7,352 bases of DNA, taken from NCBI GenBank assembly GCA_002419285.1, contig DIFU01000038.1:4498-11849 (forward strand), read 5' to 3'. This document shows positions 1 to 7,239 of this stretch, piece by piece; positions within the stretch are counted from its first letter, which is position 1, and every line of letters starts with the position of its first letter. The position numbers and the translations under genes are program-made. The notes beneath the pieces are model-generated. The model was not told the DNA's origin and made no database searches. It worked only from the letters and a program-made list of their open reading frames with translations. Origin of the DNA: Prolixibacteraceae bacterium UBA5740. Lineage in GTDB: Bacteria > Bacteroidota > Bacteroidia > Bacteroidales > Prolixibacteraceae.

Positions 1-62
1 CAGCCTCTTTTTATATTTTATAAAATGATGCGTCAAATACGCCTTGCTAATATGAATTCAAA

Positions 63-2600
63 TCAGGCATTGTTTTCAGAATCCTGCAATTTAACGCCAT
101 GATTGAGAATTTTCATGGTCAACTTCTCATTTTTCTTGTCGAATCCTACCGAAATAACATCTCCGTGAGAAATTTTTGCCTTGATAATAATTTCAGCCAT
201 TTCATCTTCCAGGTATTTTTGAATGGCTCTTTTCAGTGGTCTGGCTCCAAATTGCGGATCGTAACCCTTTTCAGCAATGAAATCCTTGGCTGCCGCAGAG
301 ATCTTAAGCTTATAATTGAGCGCTTCCACTCTTTTATATAAATCAGCAATTTCAATGTCGATGATTTCGTGAATATGTTTTTTATCGAGCGCATTAAACA
401 TGATCACGTCGTCAATTCTATTTAAGAACTCGGGTGCGAATGCTTTTTTCAATGCCTTCTGAATGATATATTTTGCATTCTCGTTATCATCCTCAGGGGT
501 TTTTGCGAGATTAAATCCGACACCCCGGCCAAAATCTTTCAAATCACGGCTTCCGATGTTAGACGTCATGATAATGATTGTATTTCGGAAATCAACAACC
601 CGACCAAAGCTATCGGTAAGTCTTCCTTCGTCGAGCATTTGAAGCAGGAGATGAAATACATCAGGGTGGGCCTTTTCAATTTCATCGAGCAACACAACGG
701 CGTAAGGTTTACGCCTTACCTTTTCGGTCAACTGTCCGCCTTCTTCATATCCAACATATCCGGGAGGGGCTCCCACAAGTCTTGAAACCGAAAATTTCTC
801 GATGTATTCACTCATATCTATTCGGATGAGTGCTTCAGTGGTATCGAAAAGATAAGTTGCCAGAACTTTGGCCAGTTGAGTTTTACCTACTCCGGTTGGT
901 CCAAGGAAGATAAATGACCCAATCGGACGGTTGGGATCTTTCAGCCCGGCCCTGTTACGCTGAATGGCCTTAACCACCTTCTCAATGGCCTGGTCCTGGC
1001 CGACAACCTTGCCTTTCAGGTCTTTGCTCATGTGCAAGAGCCTTAGGCCTTCAGCTTGTGCAATCCGTGTAACCGGCACTCCGGTCATCAAAGCAACTAC
1101 TTCGGCAACTTTTTGTTCATCAACGGTTTCCCTATGATTGATCAACTCTTTCTCCCAAGCATCTTTTTCTTTTTCAAGCAAAAGAAGCAGATTTTTTTCC
1201 TTGTCCCGGAAATTGGCCGCAAGCTCGAAGTTCTGACTTTTCACTGCCGTGATTTTTTCTTCACGGGTGGCTTCAATCTTCGTTTCAAGATTCACGATGC
1301 GCTCCGGAACATTTATGTTGGCAATGTGAACCCGGGATCCCGCTTCATCGAGGGCATCTATGGCCTTGTCTGGAAGATAGCGGTCAGTAATATAACGGGC
1401 AGTGAGCTTGACACAAGCCTCAATGGCTTCCGGAGTGTAGATTACGTTGTGGTGATCTTCGTATCGTGATTTGATGTTGTTCAGGATTTCGATGGTCTCA
1501 TCAACAGAGGTCGGCTCGACCATCACCTTTTGGAACCTTCTTTCAAGAGCACCATCTTTCTCGATATGCTGGCGATATTCATCCAGGGTGGTAGCTCCGA
1601 TACATTGAATATCCCCTCTTGCCAGGGCAGGTTTCAGCATATTGGCAGCATCAAGAGAACCGGTGGCACCACCTGCTCCAACGATGGTATGAATCTCATC
1701 AATGAAAAGAATCACGTTGTTTACCTTTGCCAGCTCGTTCAGGATGGCCTTCATGCGTTCCTCAAACTGACCGCGATACTTGGTACCTGCAACAATAGAG
1801 GCAACATCGAGACTGATAACTCTCTTATCGAAGAGCAACCGGGATACCTTTTTTTGGACAATCCGAAGTGCCAGTCCTTCAGCAATAGCAGATTTACCCA
1901 CACCGGGTTCACCAATGAGAACCGGGTTGTTCTTTTTTCTGCGGCTAAGGATTTGTGCCAGACGTTGTATTTCCTTTTCCCTACCGACTATGGGGTCGAG
2001 GCTGTTTTCCTCGGCCAGACGGGTAATGTCAACCCCAAAGTTGTCAAGCACAGGAGTATCGGTTTTTAGTCCGGGACCCTTTTTTTGACCGCCTTGTGGG
2101 GGTTTCCTTGAAAATGTATCATCCGAATCTTCGGATTCCTCACCCGGGAAATCGCTTTTGGCTTTTGGTTGTTTGTAATCCTGCATCTTGGATTTTACCA
2201 TATAATAGTTTACACCTGCATCACCCAGCATGGTTGCAATAAGATTATCGTTGTCCTTCATAATTGCAAGAAGCAAATGACCGGTATTAACTACAGGACT
2301 TTGGAAAGCCCTGGCTTCCAAATAAATGATTTTAAGCGCCTTTTCAGCTGCTTTTGACATGGCCACATCGGCATCAAGGTCAATTTTGCGGTTGCCCCGA
2401 AGTTTCTTCTCCAGATTTTTTTTTATTCCAAGCAGATCAATACCTAATGCTTCGAGGACCTCGGTGGCGAGTCCCTCTCCATCGCGTAAAATCCCAAGGA
2501 ATAAATGTTCCGGACCGATAAAATCGTTTCCAAGGCGGATAGCTTCCTCCCTGCTATAGGCAATAATATCCTTAATACGTGGCGAGAATTGAGAATCCAT
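63..2600 (-). CDS. clpC: ATP-dependent Clp protease ATP-binding subunit ClpC (Hsp100/AAA+ unfoldase)
   Basis: This 845-residue protein is a complete class I Clp/Hsp100 ATPase, which unfolds substrates and threads them into ClpP in the cytoplasm. In order: a double Clp N-domain (about 1-140); a charged Gly/Pro/Ser linker (about 142-185); AAA1 with Walker A GEPGVGKS (230-237), pore loop KYRG (274-277), Walker B VILFIDE (296-302) and Arg-finger region ALERRF (351-356); a coiled middle domain with a UVR-type stretch (about 435-485); AAA2 with Walker A GPTGVGKT (567-574), pore loop GYVG (614-617), Walker B VVLLDE (635-640) and sensor-2 GARPLKR (785-791). A VGF tripeptide (695-697 region) in AAA2 is the ClpP-docking loop, which with the UVR middle domain favours ClpC over ClpB or ClpA. 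All catalytic motifs are intact. The ATG start gives the standard N-terminus and follows an A-rich leader without Shine-Dalgarno. It is divergent from gyrA; no ctsR, mcsA or mcsB gene is adjacent, unlike Firmicutes clpC operons. Confidence 0.97.
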   Translation of the reverse strand: MDSQFSPRIKDIIAYSREEAIRLGNDFIGPEHLFLGILRDGEGLATEVLEALGIDLLGIKKNLEKKLRGNRKIDLDADVAMSKAAEKALKIIYLEARAFQSPVVNTGHLLLAIMKDNDNLIATMLGDAGVNYYMVKSKMQDYKQPKAKSDFPGEESEDSDDTFSRKPPQGGQKKGPGLKTDTPVLDNFGVDITRLAEENSLDPIVGREKEIQRLAQILSRRKKNNPVLIGEPGVGKSAIAEGLALRIVQKKVSRLLFDKRVISLDVASIVAGTKYRGQFEERMKAILNELAKVNNVILFIDEIHTIVGAGGATGSLDAANMLKPALARGDIQCIGATTLDEYRQHIEKDGALERRFQKVMVEPTSVDETIEILNNIKSRYEDHHNVIYTPEAIEACVKLTARYITDRYLPDKAIDALDEAGSRVHIANINVPERIVNLETKIEATREEKITAVKSQNFELAANFRDKEKNLLLLLEKEKDAWEKELINHRETVDEQKVAEVVALMTGVPVTRIAQAEGLRLLHMSKDLKGKVVGQDQAIEKVVKAIQRNRAGLKDPNRPIGSFIFLGPTGVGKTQLAKVLATYLFDTTEALIRIDMSEYIEKFSVSRLVGAPPGYVGYEEGGQLTEKVRRKPYAVVLLDEIEKAHPDVFHLLLQMLDEGRLTDSFGRVVDFRNTIIIMTSNIGSRDLKDFGRGVGFNLAKTPEDDNENAKYIIQKALKKAFAPEFLNRIDDVIMFNALDKKHIHEIIDIEIADLYKRVEALNYKLKISAAAKDFIAEKGYDPQFGARPLKRAIQKYLEDEMAEIIIKAKISHGDVISVGFDKKNEKLTMKILNHGVKLQDSENNA

Positions 2601-2631
2601 TCTTTATTGTTAAAAATTCACATTAGTGGTA

Positions 2632-2664
2632 CAAAAAGTATTCCTAAAAAGTTTTACATCAAAA
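2632..2664 (-). promoter_or_regulatory. Candidate clpC promoter (Bacteroidota type)
   Basis: Read on the minus strand, TTTTG (2664-2660) is followed after 19 nt by TACTTTTTG (2640-2632). This resembles the Bacteroidota housekeeping promoter, TTTG then TAnnTTTG, except that the -7 element carries one extra T. The predicted start site would lie near 2625, giving a leader of roughly 25 nt before the clpC ATG. No CIRCE element (TTAGCACTC-N9-GAGTGCTAA) is visible, so HrcA control is not suggested. Confidence 0.55.
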
Positions 2665-2800
2665 TTACCAAAAAAACTGCCTGACTGACGGACCATGCCT
2701 GCCAAGTTATCCTCAAATATGCCCTGAATACTGTTTTTCTGTCAATCATTTGTTAATATCTTATATGTGGTATGGGGGATTTGAATACCCGAAAACCTGA

Positions 2801-2818
2801 TAAAATCAGAGGATTTTA
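2801..2818. repeat. Perfect inverted repeat at the gyrA promoter, possible operator
   Basis: TAAAATC (2801-2807), spacer AGAG (2808-2811) and GATTTTA (2812-2818) form a perfect 7-bp inverted repeat. It ends one base before the gyrA -7 candidate and so fills the promoter spacer, a common place for repressor operators. It is not followed by a T-run, and no gene end lies nearby, so a terminator role is unlikely. A function as a protein-binding site is inference. Confidence 0.45.
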
Positions 2819-2819
2819 C

Positions 2820-2827
2820 TATTTTTG
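2820..2827 (+). promoter_or_regulatory. Candidate gyrA -7 promoter element
   Basis: TATTTTTG is an exact match to the Bacteroidota -7 consensus TAnnTTTG. It lies 46 nt upstream of the gyrA ATG, predicting a leader of about 40 nt. The matching -33 region is poor: only CCTG (2796-2799) falls at the expected distance, and the nearest TTTG (2780-2783 region) is too far. A weak -33 element together with the overlapping inverted repeat could mean regulated use. Confidence 0.45.
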
Positions 2828-2873
2828 TAGGTCTTTTTTGAAAAGTAAAACAAGCAATTAAAATTTATTTCAG

Positions 2874-5366
2874 ATGGCTGATAGCGAAAAAATTATCAGA
2901 ATAAATATCGAGGAGCAAATGAAGTCGGCTTACATTGATTATTCAATGTCGGTGATCGTTTCCCGTGCTCTTCCCGATGTCCGTGACGGATTAAAACCAG
3001 TACACAGGCGAGTATTATTCGGAATGAATGAATTGGGCATCGTTTCCAATAAACCATATAAAAAATCCGCGAGAATAGTAGGGGAGGTTCTGGGTAAGTT
3101 CCATCCCCACGGTGATTCCTCCGTTTATTTCACTATGGTTCGTATGGCCCAGGAATGGTCATTGCGCTATCCGTTGATTGACGGGCAGGGCAACTTTGGG
3201 TCTATTGACGGGGATAGTCCGGCTGCAATGCGATATACCGAAGCCAGACTTTCAAGGATTGCCGAAGAAACTCTTGCTGACCTGGATAAAAATACGGTCG
3301 ATTTTCAACCTAACTTCGATGAGTCTCTTACAGAGCCCAAGGTATTGCCAACAAGGTTACCCAATTTATTAGTAAACGGGACCTCTGGTATTGCTGTCGG
3401 AATGGCAACCAATATGCCCCCCCATAACCTTCCGGACACAATAGATGCCATCATCGCCTATATCGAAAATCATGAGATCACCATTGAGGAGTTGATACCT
3501 ATAATTAAGGCTCCCGATTTTCCCACAGGTGGTATAATTTACGGTTACTCCGGAGTTCGTGAATCGTATGAGACAGGAAGGGGAAGGATCGTAATAAGGG
3601 GCAAAGCCCATATTGAAAATGAAGGAGGCAGGGAAAAGATTATCGTAACCGAAATCCCTTATATGGTTAACAGATCGGAAATGATCCAGAAAACAGCCGA
3701 TCTGATCAATGACAAGAAGATCGATGGAATTTCCAATGTGAACGATGAGTCCGACAGGGATGGAATGCGGGTTGTTTACGAACTGAAGAGGGATGCCATG
3801 TCAAACGTGGTTCTGAACAGCCTTTATAAGTACACACAACTTCAAACCTCATTCAGCGTGAATAATATCGCGCTGGTAAATGGAAGACCAAAAACACTAA
3901 ATCTGAAAGACCTGATTCGACATTTCGTGGATCACCGTCACGATGTGGTCATACGTCGGACTCAATATGAACTTGAACAAGCCGAAAAGAGGGCACATAT
4001 CCTTGAAGGACTGATCATTGCCAGCGACAATATCGACGAAGTGATCGCTATTATCCGCAGTTCTGCCACACCTGACCAGGCTCGTGAAAGGCTGATGGAA
4101 AGATTTTCGTTGACAGAAATTCAAGCCCGGGCTATCGTTGAAATGCGGTTGCGTCAACTCACAGGCCTTGAGCAGGATAAACTCAGAAGTGAGTATGAAG
4201 AGATAATGAAGCAAATTGATTATTTTAAAAGTGTACTGGCTGATGAGATATTGCGAATGCAGATCATCAAGGATGAGTTATTGGAACTTAAAGCAAAATA
4301 TGGCGATAAGCGAAGGACTGAAATCGAGCAGAATGCAGAAGATTTCAACCCCGAGGACTTTTATGCCGATGAAGACATGATCATTACGATTTCATACCTG
4401 GGATATATAAAAAGGACACCGTTGTCTGAATTCAAGACCCAGGGCAGGGGAGGGGTAGGCTCGAAAGGTGGGGTCACACGCGATGAGGACTTCCTCGAAC
4501 ACATGTTTGTTGCTTCAATGCACAATACCCTCCTGTTATTTACCAGAAATGGAAAATGTTATTGGCTGAAAGTATGGCAAATACCTGAAGGATCCCGAAC
4601 AGGAAAAGGCCGTGCTATCCAAAATGTGTTGAATATCAGTCCGGATGACAAAGTTCTGGCATATATTAAGGTAAAATCTCTTGACGATCAGGAGTTTATC
4701 AATAACAATTACATTATTCTCGCAACCAAGCAAGGCATCATCAAAAAGACAACGCTTGAAGCTTATTCAAGGCCAAGAGTGAACGGTGTAAACGCCATCA
4801 GTATCAGGGAAGGGGATGAGTTAATTGAAGCCAGAAGAACCAGTGGCAGCCATGAAATAATGATGGCTGTCAGGAGCGGAAAAGCCATCCGTTTCAATGA
4901 GGAAATTGTTCGGCCTATCGGTCGTACCTCAATGGGTGTCAGGGGAATAACCCTTGGAAATGAGAAGGATGAGGTGATTGGCATGATTTGTGTGAATGAT
5001 TCGACAGACGACGTTCTGGTACTTTCGGAAAATGGCTACGGAAAGCGATCGAGCCTGGCTGATTACCGGATTACCAACAGAGGTGGAAAAGGTGTTAAAA
5101 CCATTAATATTACCGATAAGACCGGTAACCTGATCTCCATTAAAAATGTTGGAGACGACAACGACCTGATGATCATTACGCAAAACGGTTTAACCATTAG
5201 GGTTCCTGTCAAAACCATCCGTGTGATGGGCCGTGCAGCCCAGGGTGTGAGGATCATCAACCTGAAACAGGGTGATAGTATCGCATCCGTGGCAAAAGTC
5301 CGCCATGAAAGTGAAGAAAAGGAGATACCTGAACATGATGAAAATGTTGATGATCAGGTGCAATAA
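2874..5366 (+). CDS. gyrA: DNA gyrase subunit A
   Basis: This 830-residue protein is the breakage-reunion subunit of gyrase, which works with GyrB (not in this window) to introduce negative supercoils. The winged-helix domain carries the helix RIVGEVLGKFHPHGDSSVY (67-85) and the catalytic Arg120-Tyr121 in AAMRYTEARL. A tower domain follows, then the coiled-coil arm from about 350 (HFVDHRHDVV) to about 490 with MRLRQLTGLE at 424-433. The C-terminal beta-pinwheel runs from about 500 to 815, followed by a short acidic tail. The presence of a full pinwheel and the N-terminal sequence favour GyrA over ParC. Two points are unusual against E. coli: the GyrA-box position reads QGRGGVG (523-529) instead of QRRGGKG, and the residue equal to Asp87 is Phe86. 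The ATG start is supported by the conserved N-terminus; no Shine-Dalgarno is seen. No terminator separates it from the downstream TPR gene. Confidence 0.97.
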   Translation: MADSEKIIRINIEEQMKSAYIDYSMSVIVSRALPDVRDGLKPVHRRVLFGMNELGIVSNKPYKKSARIVGEVLGKFHPHGDSSVYFTMVRMAQEWSLRYPLIDGQGNFGSIDGDSPAAMRYTEARLSRIAEETLADLDKNTVDFQPNFDESLTEPKVLPTRLPNLLVNGTSGIAVGMATNMPPHNLPDTIDAIIAYIENHEITIEELIPIIKAPDFPTGGIIYGYSGVRESYETGRGRIVIRGKAHIENEGGREKIIVTEIPYMVNRSEMIQKTADLINDKKIDGISNVNDESDRDGMRVVYELKRDAMSNVVLNSLYKYTQLQTSFSVNNIALVNGRPKTLNLKDLIRHFVDHRHDVVIRRTQYELEQAEKRAHILEGLIIASDNIDEVIAIIRSSATPDQARERLMERFSLTEIQARAIVEMRLRQLTGLEQDKLRSEYEEIMKQIDYFKSVLADEILRMQIIKDELLELKAKYGDKRRTEIEQNAEDFNPEDFYADEDMIITISYLGYIKRTPLSEFKTQGRGGVGSKGGVTRDEDFLEHMFVASMHNTLLLFTRNGKCYWLKVWQIPEGSRTGKGRAIQNVLNISPDDKVLAYIKVKSLDDQEFINNNYIILATKQGIIKKTTLEAYSRPRVNGVNAISIREGDELIEARRTSGSHEIMMAVRSGKAIRFNEEIVRPIGRTSMGVRGITLGNEKDEVIGMICVNDSTDDVLVLSENGYGKRSSLADYRITNRGGKGVKTINITDKTGNLISIKNVGDDNDLMIITQNGLTIRVPVKTIRVMGRAAQGVRIINLKQGDSIASVAKVRHESEEKEIPEHDENVDDQVQ

Positions 5367-5373
5367 AATTATA
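5360..5373. repeat. Direct repeat copy 1 (14-mer over the gyrA stop)
   Basis: GCAATAAAATTATA spans the final Gln codon and stop of gyrA. It matches 5402-5415 at 13 of 14 positions. The copies begin 42 bp apart. A further partial copy (GCAATAA, 5395-5401) directly abuts the second copy. Confidence 0.6.
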
Positions 5374-5391
5374 TCCTTATAATCAGGAGTA

Positions 5392-5421
5392 TTTGCAATA
5401 AGCAATAAAACTATAATTTTG
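5392..5421 (+). promoter_or_regulatory. Candidate promoter of the TPR gene (Bacteroidota type)
   Basis: TTTG (5392-5395) and TAATTTTG (5414-5421), an exact TAnnTTTG match, are separated by 18 nt, close to the usual 19. The predicted start lies near 5427, leaving a leader of a little over 20 nt before the ATG at 5450. The gene can therefore be transcribed independently of gyrA, although readthrough is also possible since no terminator is seen between the two. Confidence 0.55.
5402..5415. repeat. Direct repeat copy 2 (14-mer overlapping the TPR promoter)
   Basis: GCAATAAAACTATA differs by one base from the copy over the gyrA stop codon and runs into the -7 candidate of the downstream gene (5414-5421). 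It may be a relic of a local duplication or chance in AT-rich DNA; a regulatory role is unproven. Confidence 0.6.
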
Positions 5422-5449
5422 TGTCAAATTAAAAATTAAAACACAGGCA

Positions 5450-6634
5450 ATGAAAAAGACATTATTATTTGTATCCTTTATTTTGCTGGGAACTGTGCTT
5501 TTCGCACAACCGGGTAAGGTTTCGAGTGCGGTAAGCTTTAAGGAATCGGGCAAAATCGCAGAAGCCTTCAGCGCGATTGAGGAAGCGGTTGACGCTAATA
5601 ATCCCAAAGCAACAAAATCAATCGTACAACCCCGTTCGTGGGAGGTTAGAGGTGAAGTATTTCAGGCCATCTTCCAATCGAAAGATGCAGCCGTAAAAAA
5701 ACTTTCCAACGATCCATTGACCGAAGCTGTCAATTCATACAAAAAAGCACTCGAACTGGATTCCAAAAACAGGATCGCCAAGAGTGTAAAAATCAAATTG
5801 ACTCTTTTGGTTAATGACCTTACCAATCAAGCAGTTGAATCATTCAATGCCGAAAATTACGATAAAGCCTTGCAATCTTTCGAACAAATTCTGGAAGTTC
5901 AGAATATCCCTGTAATGAAGGAAGACAATCCAAGCGCTGTTGATACGATTATCATTTTCAATGCCGGATTAGCTGCCTATAATTCAGGAAATTACAACAA
6001 ATCAATTCAGTACTATAAAGAAGCTGCAAGCCACGGTTACAACGAAGGTAGGACCTACGTACTGTTGTCACAGGCCCACCTGGCAAACAAAGACACAACC
6101 AATGCTTTGACAGTTCTTCAGGAAGCCTTCCAGAAATATCCTTCTGACAATGCTGTCTTGGTTGAGATGATCAACATTTACCTGACAGCCCAGAAGACTG
6201 ATGAAGCCATGAAATACCTGAACCTGGCCATTGAACAGGATCCGAAGAATGCTACTTACCATTTTGCACAAGGAACATTGTTCGATCAGATTGGAAATCA
6301 GGAAGGTGCGATAAAAAGCTATGAAAAGGCAATTGAAGTCAATCCAGAGTATTTCGATGCTTATTATAACCTTGGAGCTCTATACTATAATAATGGTGTG
6401 AAACAACAGGAAGTTGCCAATAAAATTCCGGCAAGCGAAAACGCCCGTTATGAGGAAGAGGTGAAGAAAGCAGACGGATGGTTTGAAAGAGCAATGCCCT
6501 TGATGGAAAAATGTCGTGAACTTAAAAACGATGATCCATATTCTCTTGAATCACTCCGCAATCTTTATTACCGTCTGAAAATGATGGATAAATATGAAGA
6601 AGTGATGAAAGCCATCGAAGAAAGTAAAAATTAA
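5450..6634 (+). CDS. Secreted tetratricopeptide-repeat protein
   Basis: This 394-residue protein begins with a typical Sec signal peptide: MKK, a hydrophobic core (LLFVSFILLGTVL), and likely signal peptidase I cleavage after Ala19 (FA|QPG). There is no lipobox Cys, so a periplasmic location is inferred. The mature part is helical. A TPR-like N-terminal section (about 28-115) is followed by TPR units at about 124-155, 166-198, 200-232, 234-266 and 268-300. The final units (about 301-390) are interrupted by a charged insertion near 316-338. TPR signature positions are clear in NYNKSIQYYKEA (181-192) and NQEGAIKSYEKAIEVNP (283-299). TPR arrays mediate protein-protein contacts; no enzymatic motif is visible and the partner is unknown. 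The gene starts 83 nt after gyrA, has its own promoter candidate, and ends just before a strong terminator. No Shine-Dalgarno is seen at the ATG. Confidence 0.93.
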   Translation: MKKTLLFVSFILLGTVLFAQPGKVSSAVSFKESGKIAEAFSAIEEAVDANNPKATKSIVQPRSWEVRGEVFQAIFQSKDAAVKKLSNDPLTEAVNSYKKALELDSKNRIAKSVKIKLTLLVNDLTNQAVESFNAENYDKALQSFEQILEVQNIPVMKEDNPSAVDTIIIFNAGLAAYNSGNYNKSIQYYKEAASHGYNEGRTYVLLSQAHLANKDTTNALTVLQEAFQKYPSDNAVLVEMINIYLTAQKTDEAMKYLNLAIEQDPKNATYHFAQGTLFDQIGNQEGAIKSYEKAIEVNPEYFDAYYNLGALYYNNGVKQQEVANKIPASENARYEEEVKKADGWFERAMPLMEKCRELKNDDPYSLESLRNLYYRLKMMDKYEEVMKAIEESKN

Positions 6635-6641
6635 GATATTG

Positions 6642-6669
6642 GGCGGGATTGAAAGATCCCGCCTTTTTT
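6642..6669 (+). terminator. Rho-independent terminator after the TPR gene
   Basis: GGCGGGAT (6642-6649), loop TGAAAG (6650-6655) and ATCCCGCC (6656-6663) form a perfect 8-bp GC-rich stem, followed directly by six T residues (6664-6669). It lies 7 nt after the TPR stop codon and should end transcription from both the TPR promoter and any gyrA readthrough. Confidence 0.93.
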
Positions 6670-6879
6670 ACTAATATTAAAATAACATAATATCAATTAT
6701 AGGACTCTGATGTTATGGAATGCCAGGAGTTAATTGGATGCGTATATTGAGAATTCACTATGCTGAACAAACAACCTTATTAGTAAGTTTTATATGAAGG
6801 AAATTACGAATTCTTTGAATGGAATGAAATATTTTCCTCTTTCATAATTTTTCATCTCATTTCAATTTAGAATCATACA
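6670..6879. other. AT-rich intergenic spacer without a recognisable gene
   Basis: No convincing ORF is seen on either strand. It should contain the promoter of the downstream truncated gene, but I find no good TTTG/TAnnTTTG pair. TAATTTTT (6845-6852) is a one-mismatch -7 candidate without a partner at the right distance. A 9-bp inverted pair, TTACTAATA (6668-6676) and TATTAGTAA (6778-6786), is present about 100 nt apart but is AT-rich and may be chance. Confidence 0.6.
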
Positions 6880-7239
6880 ATGAACGGATCTGCTAAAAAT
6901 CTTCCTCATGAACAAATAAAAGATCTGCTGGCTTTGCTGAATTCCAGATTTTACAAATTCATGCAGCGACATATAGATCTGAAATGGCAAGCCATTGAAT
7001 CACGACTTTTAAATAACCCAGACAAGCTTTGGTCGTTGAACCAAATGGAAATTTCTGGCGGCGAGCCCGATGTGATTGATTACAATCCCTTAAATGATTC
7101 CTATCTGTTTGCAGATTGCTCTGCTGAGACACCATCGGGTCGTCGAAACCTTTGTTACGACCGCCAGGCTCTTGATTCAAGGAAAACATTCAAGCCTGAG
7201 AATTCAGCGCTGGACCTGGCCAAATTCAATGGTAATTAG
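6880..7239 (+). CDS. DUF4256 family protein, apparently C-terminally truncated
   Basis: This 119-residue product of unknown function matches, from memory, the N-terminal two thirds of the DUF4256 family. Visible family features are the helix with R23-F24 and M28..R30-H31, KLWSLNQME (49-57), GGEPDV (60-65), the block DCSAETPSGRRNLCYDR (79-95), ALDSRK (97-102) and KPEN (105-108). Family members I recall are about 180-190 residues. Here the similarity ends near residue 114, where others continue with M-G-I and a further 70 or so residues including a TSSWVKTP-type segment. The last residues are KFNGN and a TAG stop, and no remainder of the family sequence is recognisable in the three forward frames of the next 113 nt. 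It has no signal peptide or membrane segment, so it is presumably cytoplasmic. It stands alone after the strong terminator. It may be a pseudogene, a real short variant, or the result of a rearrangement. The start codon follows an AT-rich leader without Shine-Dalgarno. Confidence 0.7.
   Translation: MNGSAKNLPHEQIKDLLALLNSRFYKFMQRHIDLKWQAIESRLLNNPDKLWSLNQMEISGGEPDVIDYNPLNDSYLFADCSAETPSGRRNLCYDRQALDSRKTFKPENSALDLAKFNGN

Larger units (their letters stand above)
2601..2873. other. Divergent clpC/gyrA intergenic control region
   Basis: These 273 nt contain no ORF of note and must carry the promoters of both flanking genes. The two ends are AT-rich, and the middle (about 2675-2725) is richer in G/C. 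Besides the separately listed elements, a short 5-bp inverted pair GGTAT (2769-2773) and ATACC (2785-2789) lies upstream of the gyrA inverted repeat. It is too short to interpret alone. Confidence 0.8.

Noticed and set aside
1..62. Possible clpC terminator: the palindrome ATTTTATAAAAT (15-26) and the short pair GCGT/ACGC (30-42)
   Set aside because: The first is A/T only and the second stem is only 4 bp; there is no strong GC stem with a T-run on the minus strand, so no terminator is called. clpC transcription may continue past the left edge.
1056..2069. Long plus-strand open frames (137 and 179 codons) opposite clpC
   Set aside because: They lie wholly antisense to a complete, strongly conserved gene and show no recognisable domain or promoter; they are by-products of its codon composition.
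2874..5366. Assignment as topoisomerase IV subunit A (ParC) instead of GyrA
   Set aside because: The N-terminal sequence, the size, the full beta-pinwheel and the GyrA-box-like RGGxG motif fit GyrA better than the divergent Bacteroidota ParC proteins.
5368..5383. Hairpin ATTATA-TCCT-TATAAT just after the gyrA stop as a terminator
   Set aside because: The stem is A/T only, 6 bp long, and not followed by a T-run; it would be too unstable to terminate.
6668..6786. 9-bp inverted pair TTACTAATA/TATTAGTAA flanking about 100 nt, as a possible miniature mobile element
   Set aside because: The arms are short and AT-rich, one overlaps the terminator T-run, and no flanking target duplication is apparent; chance is a sufficient explanation.
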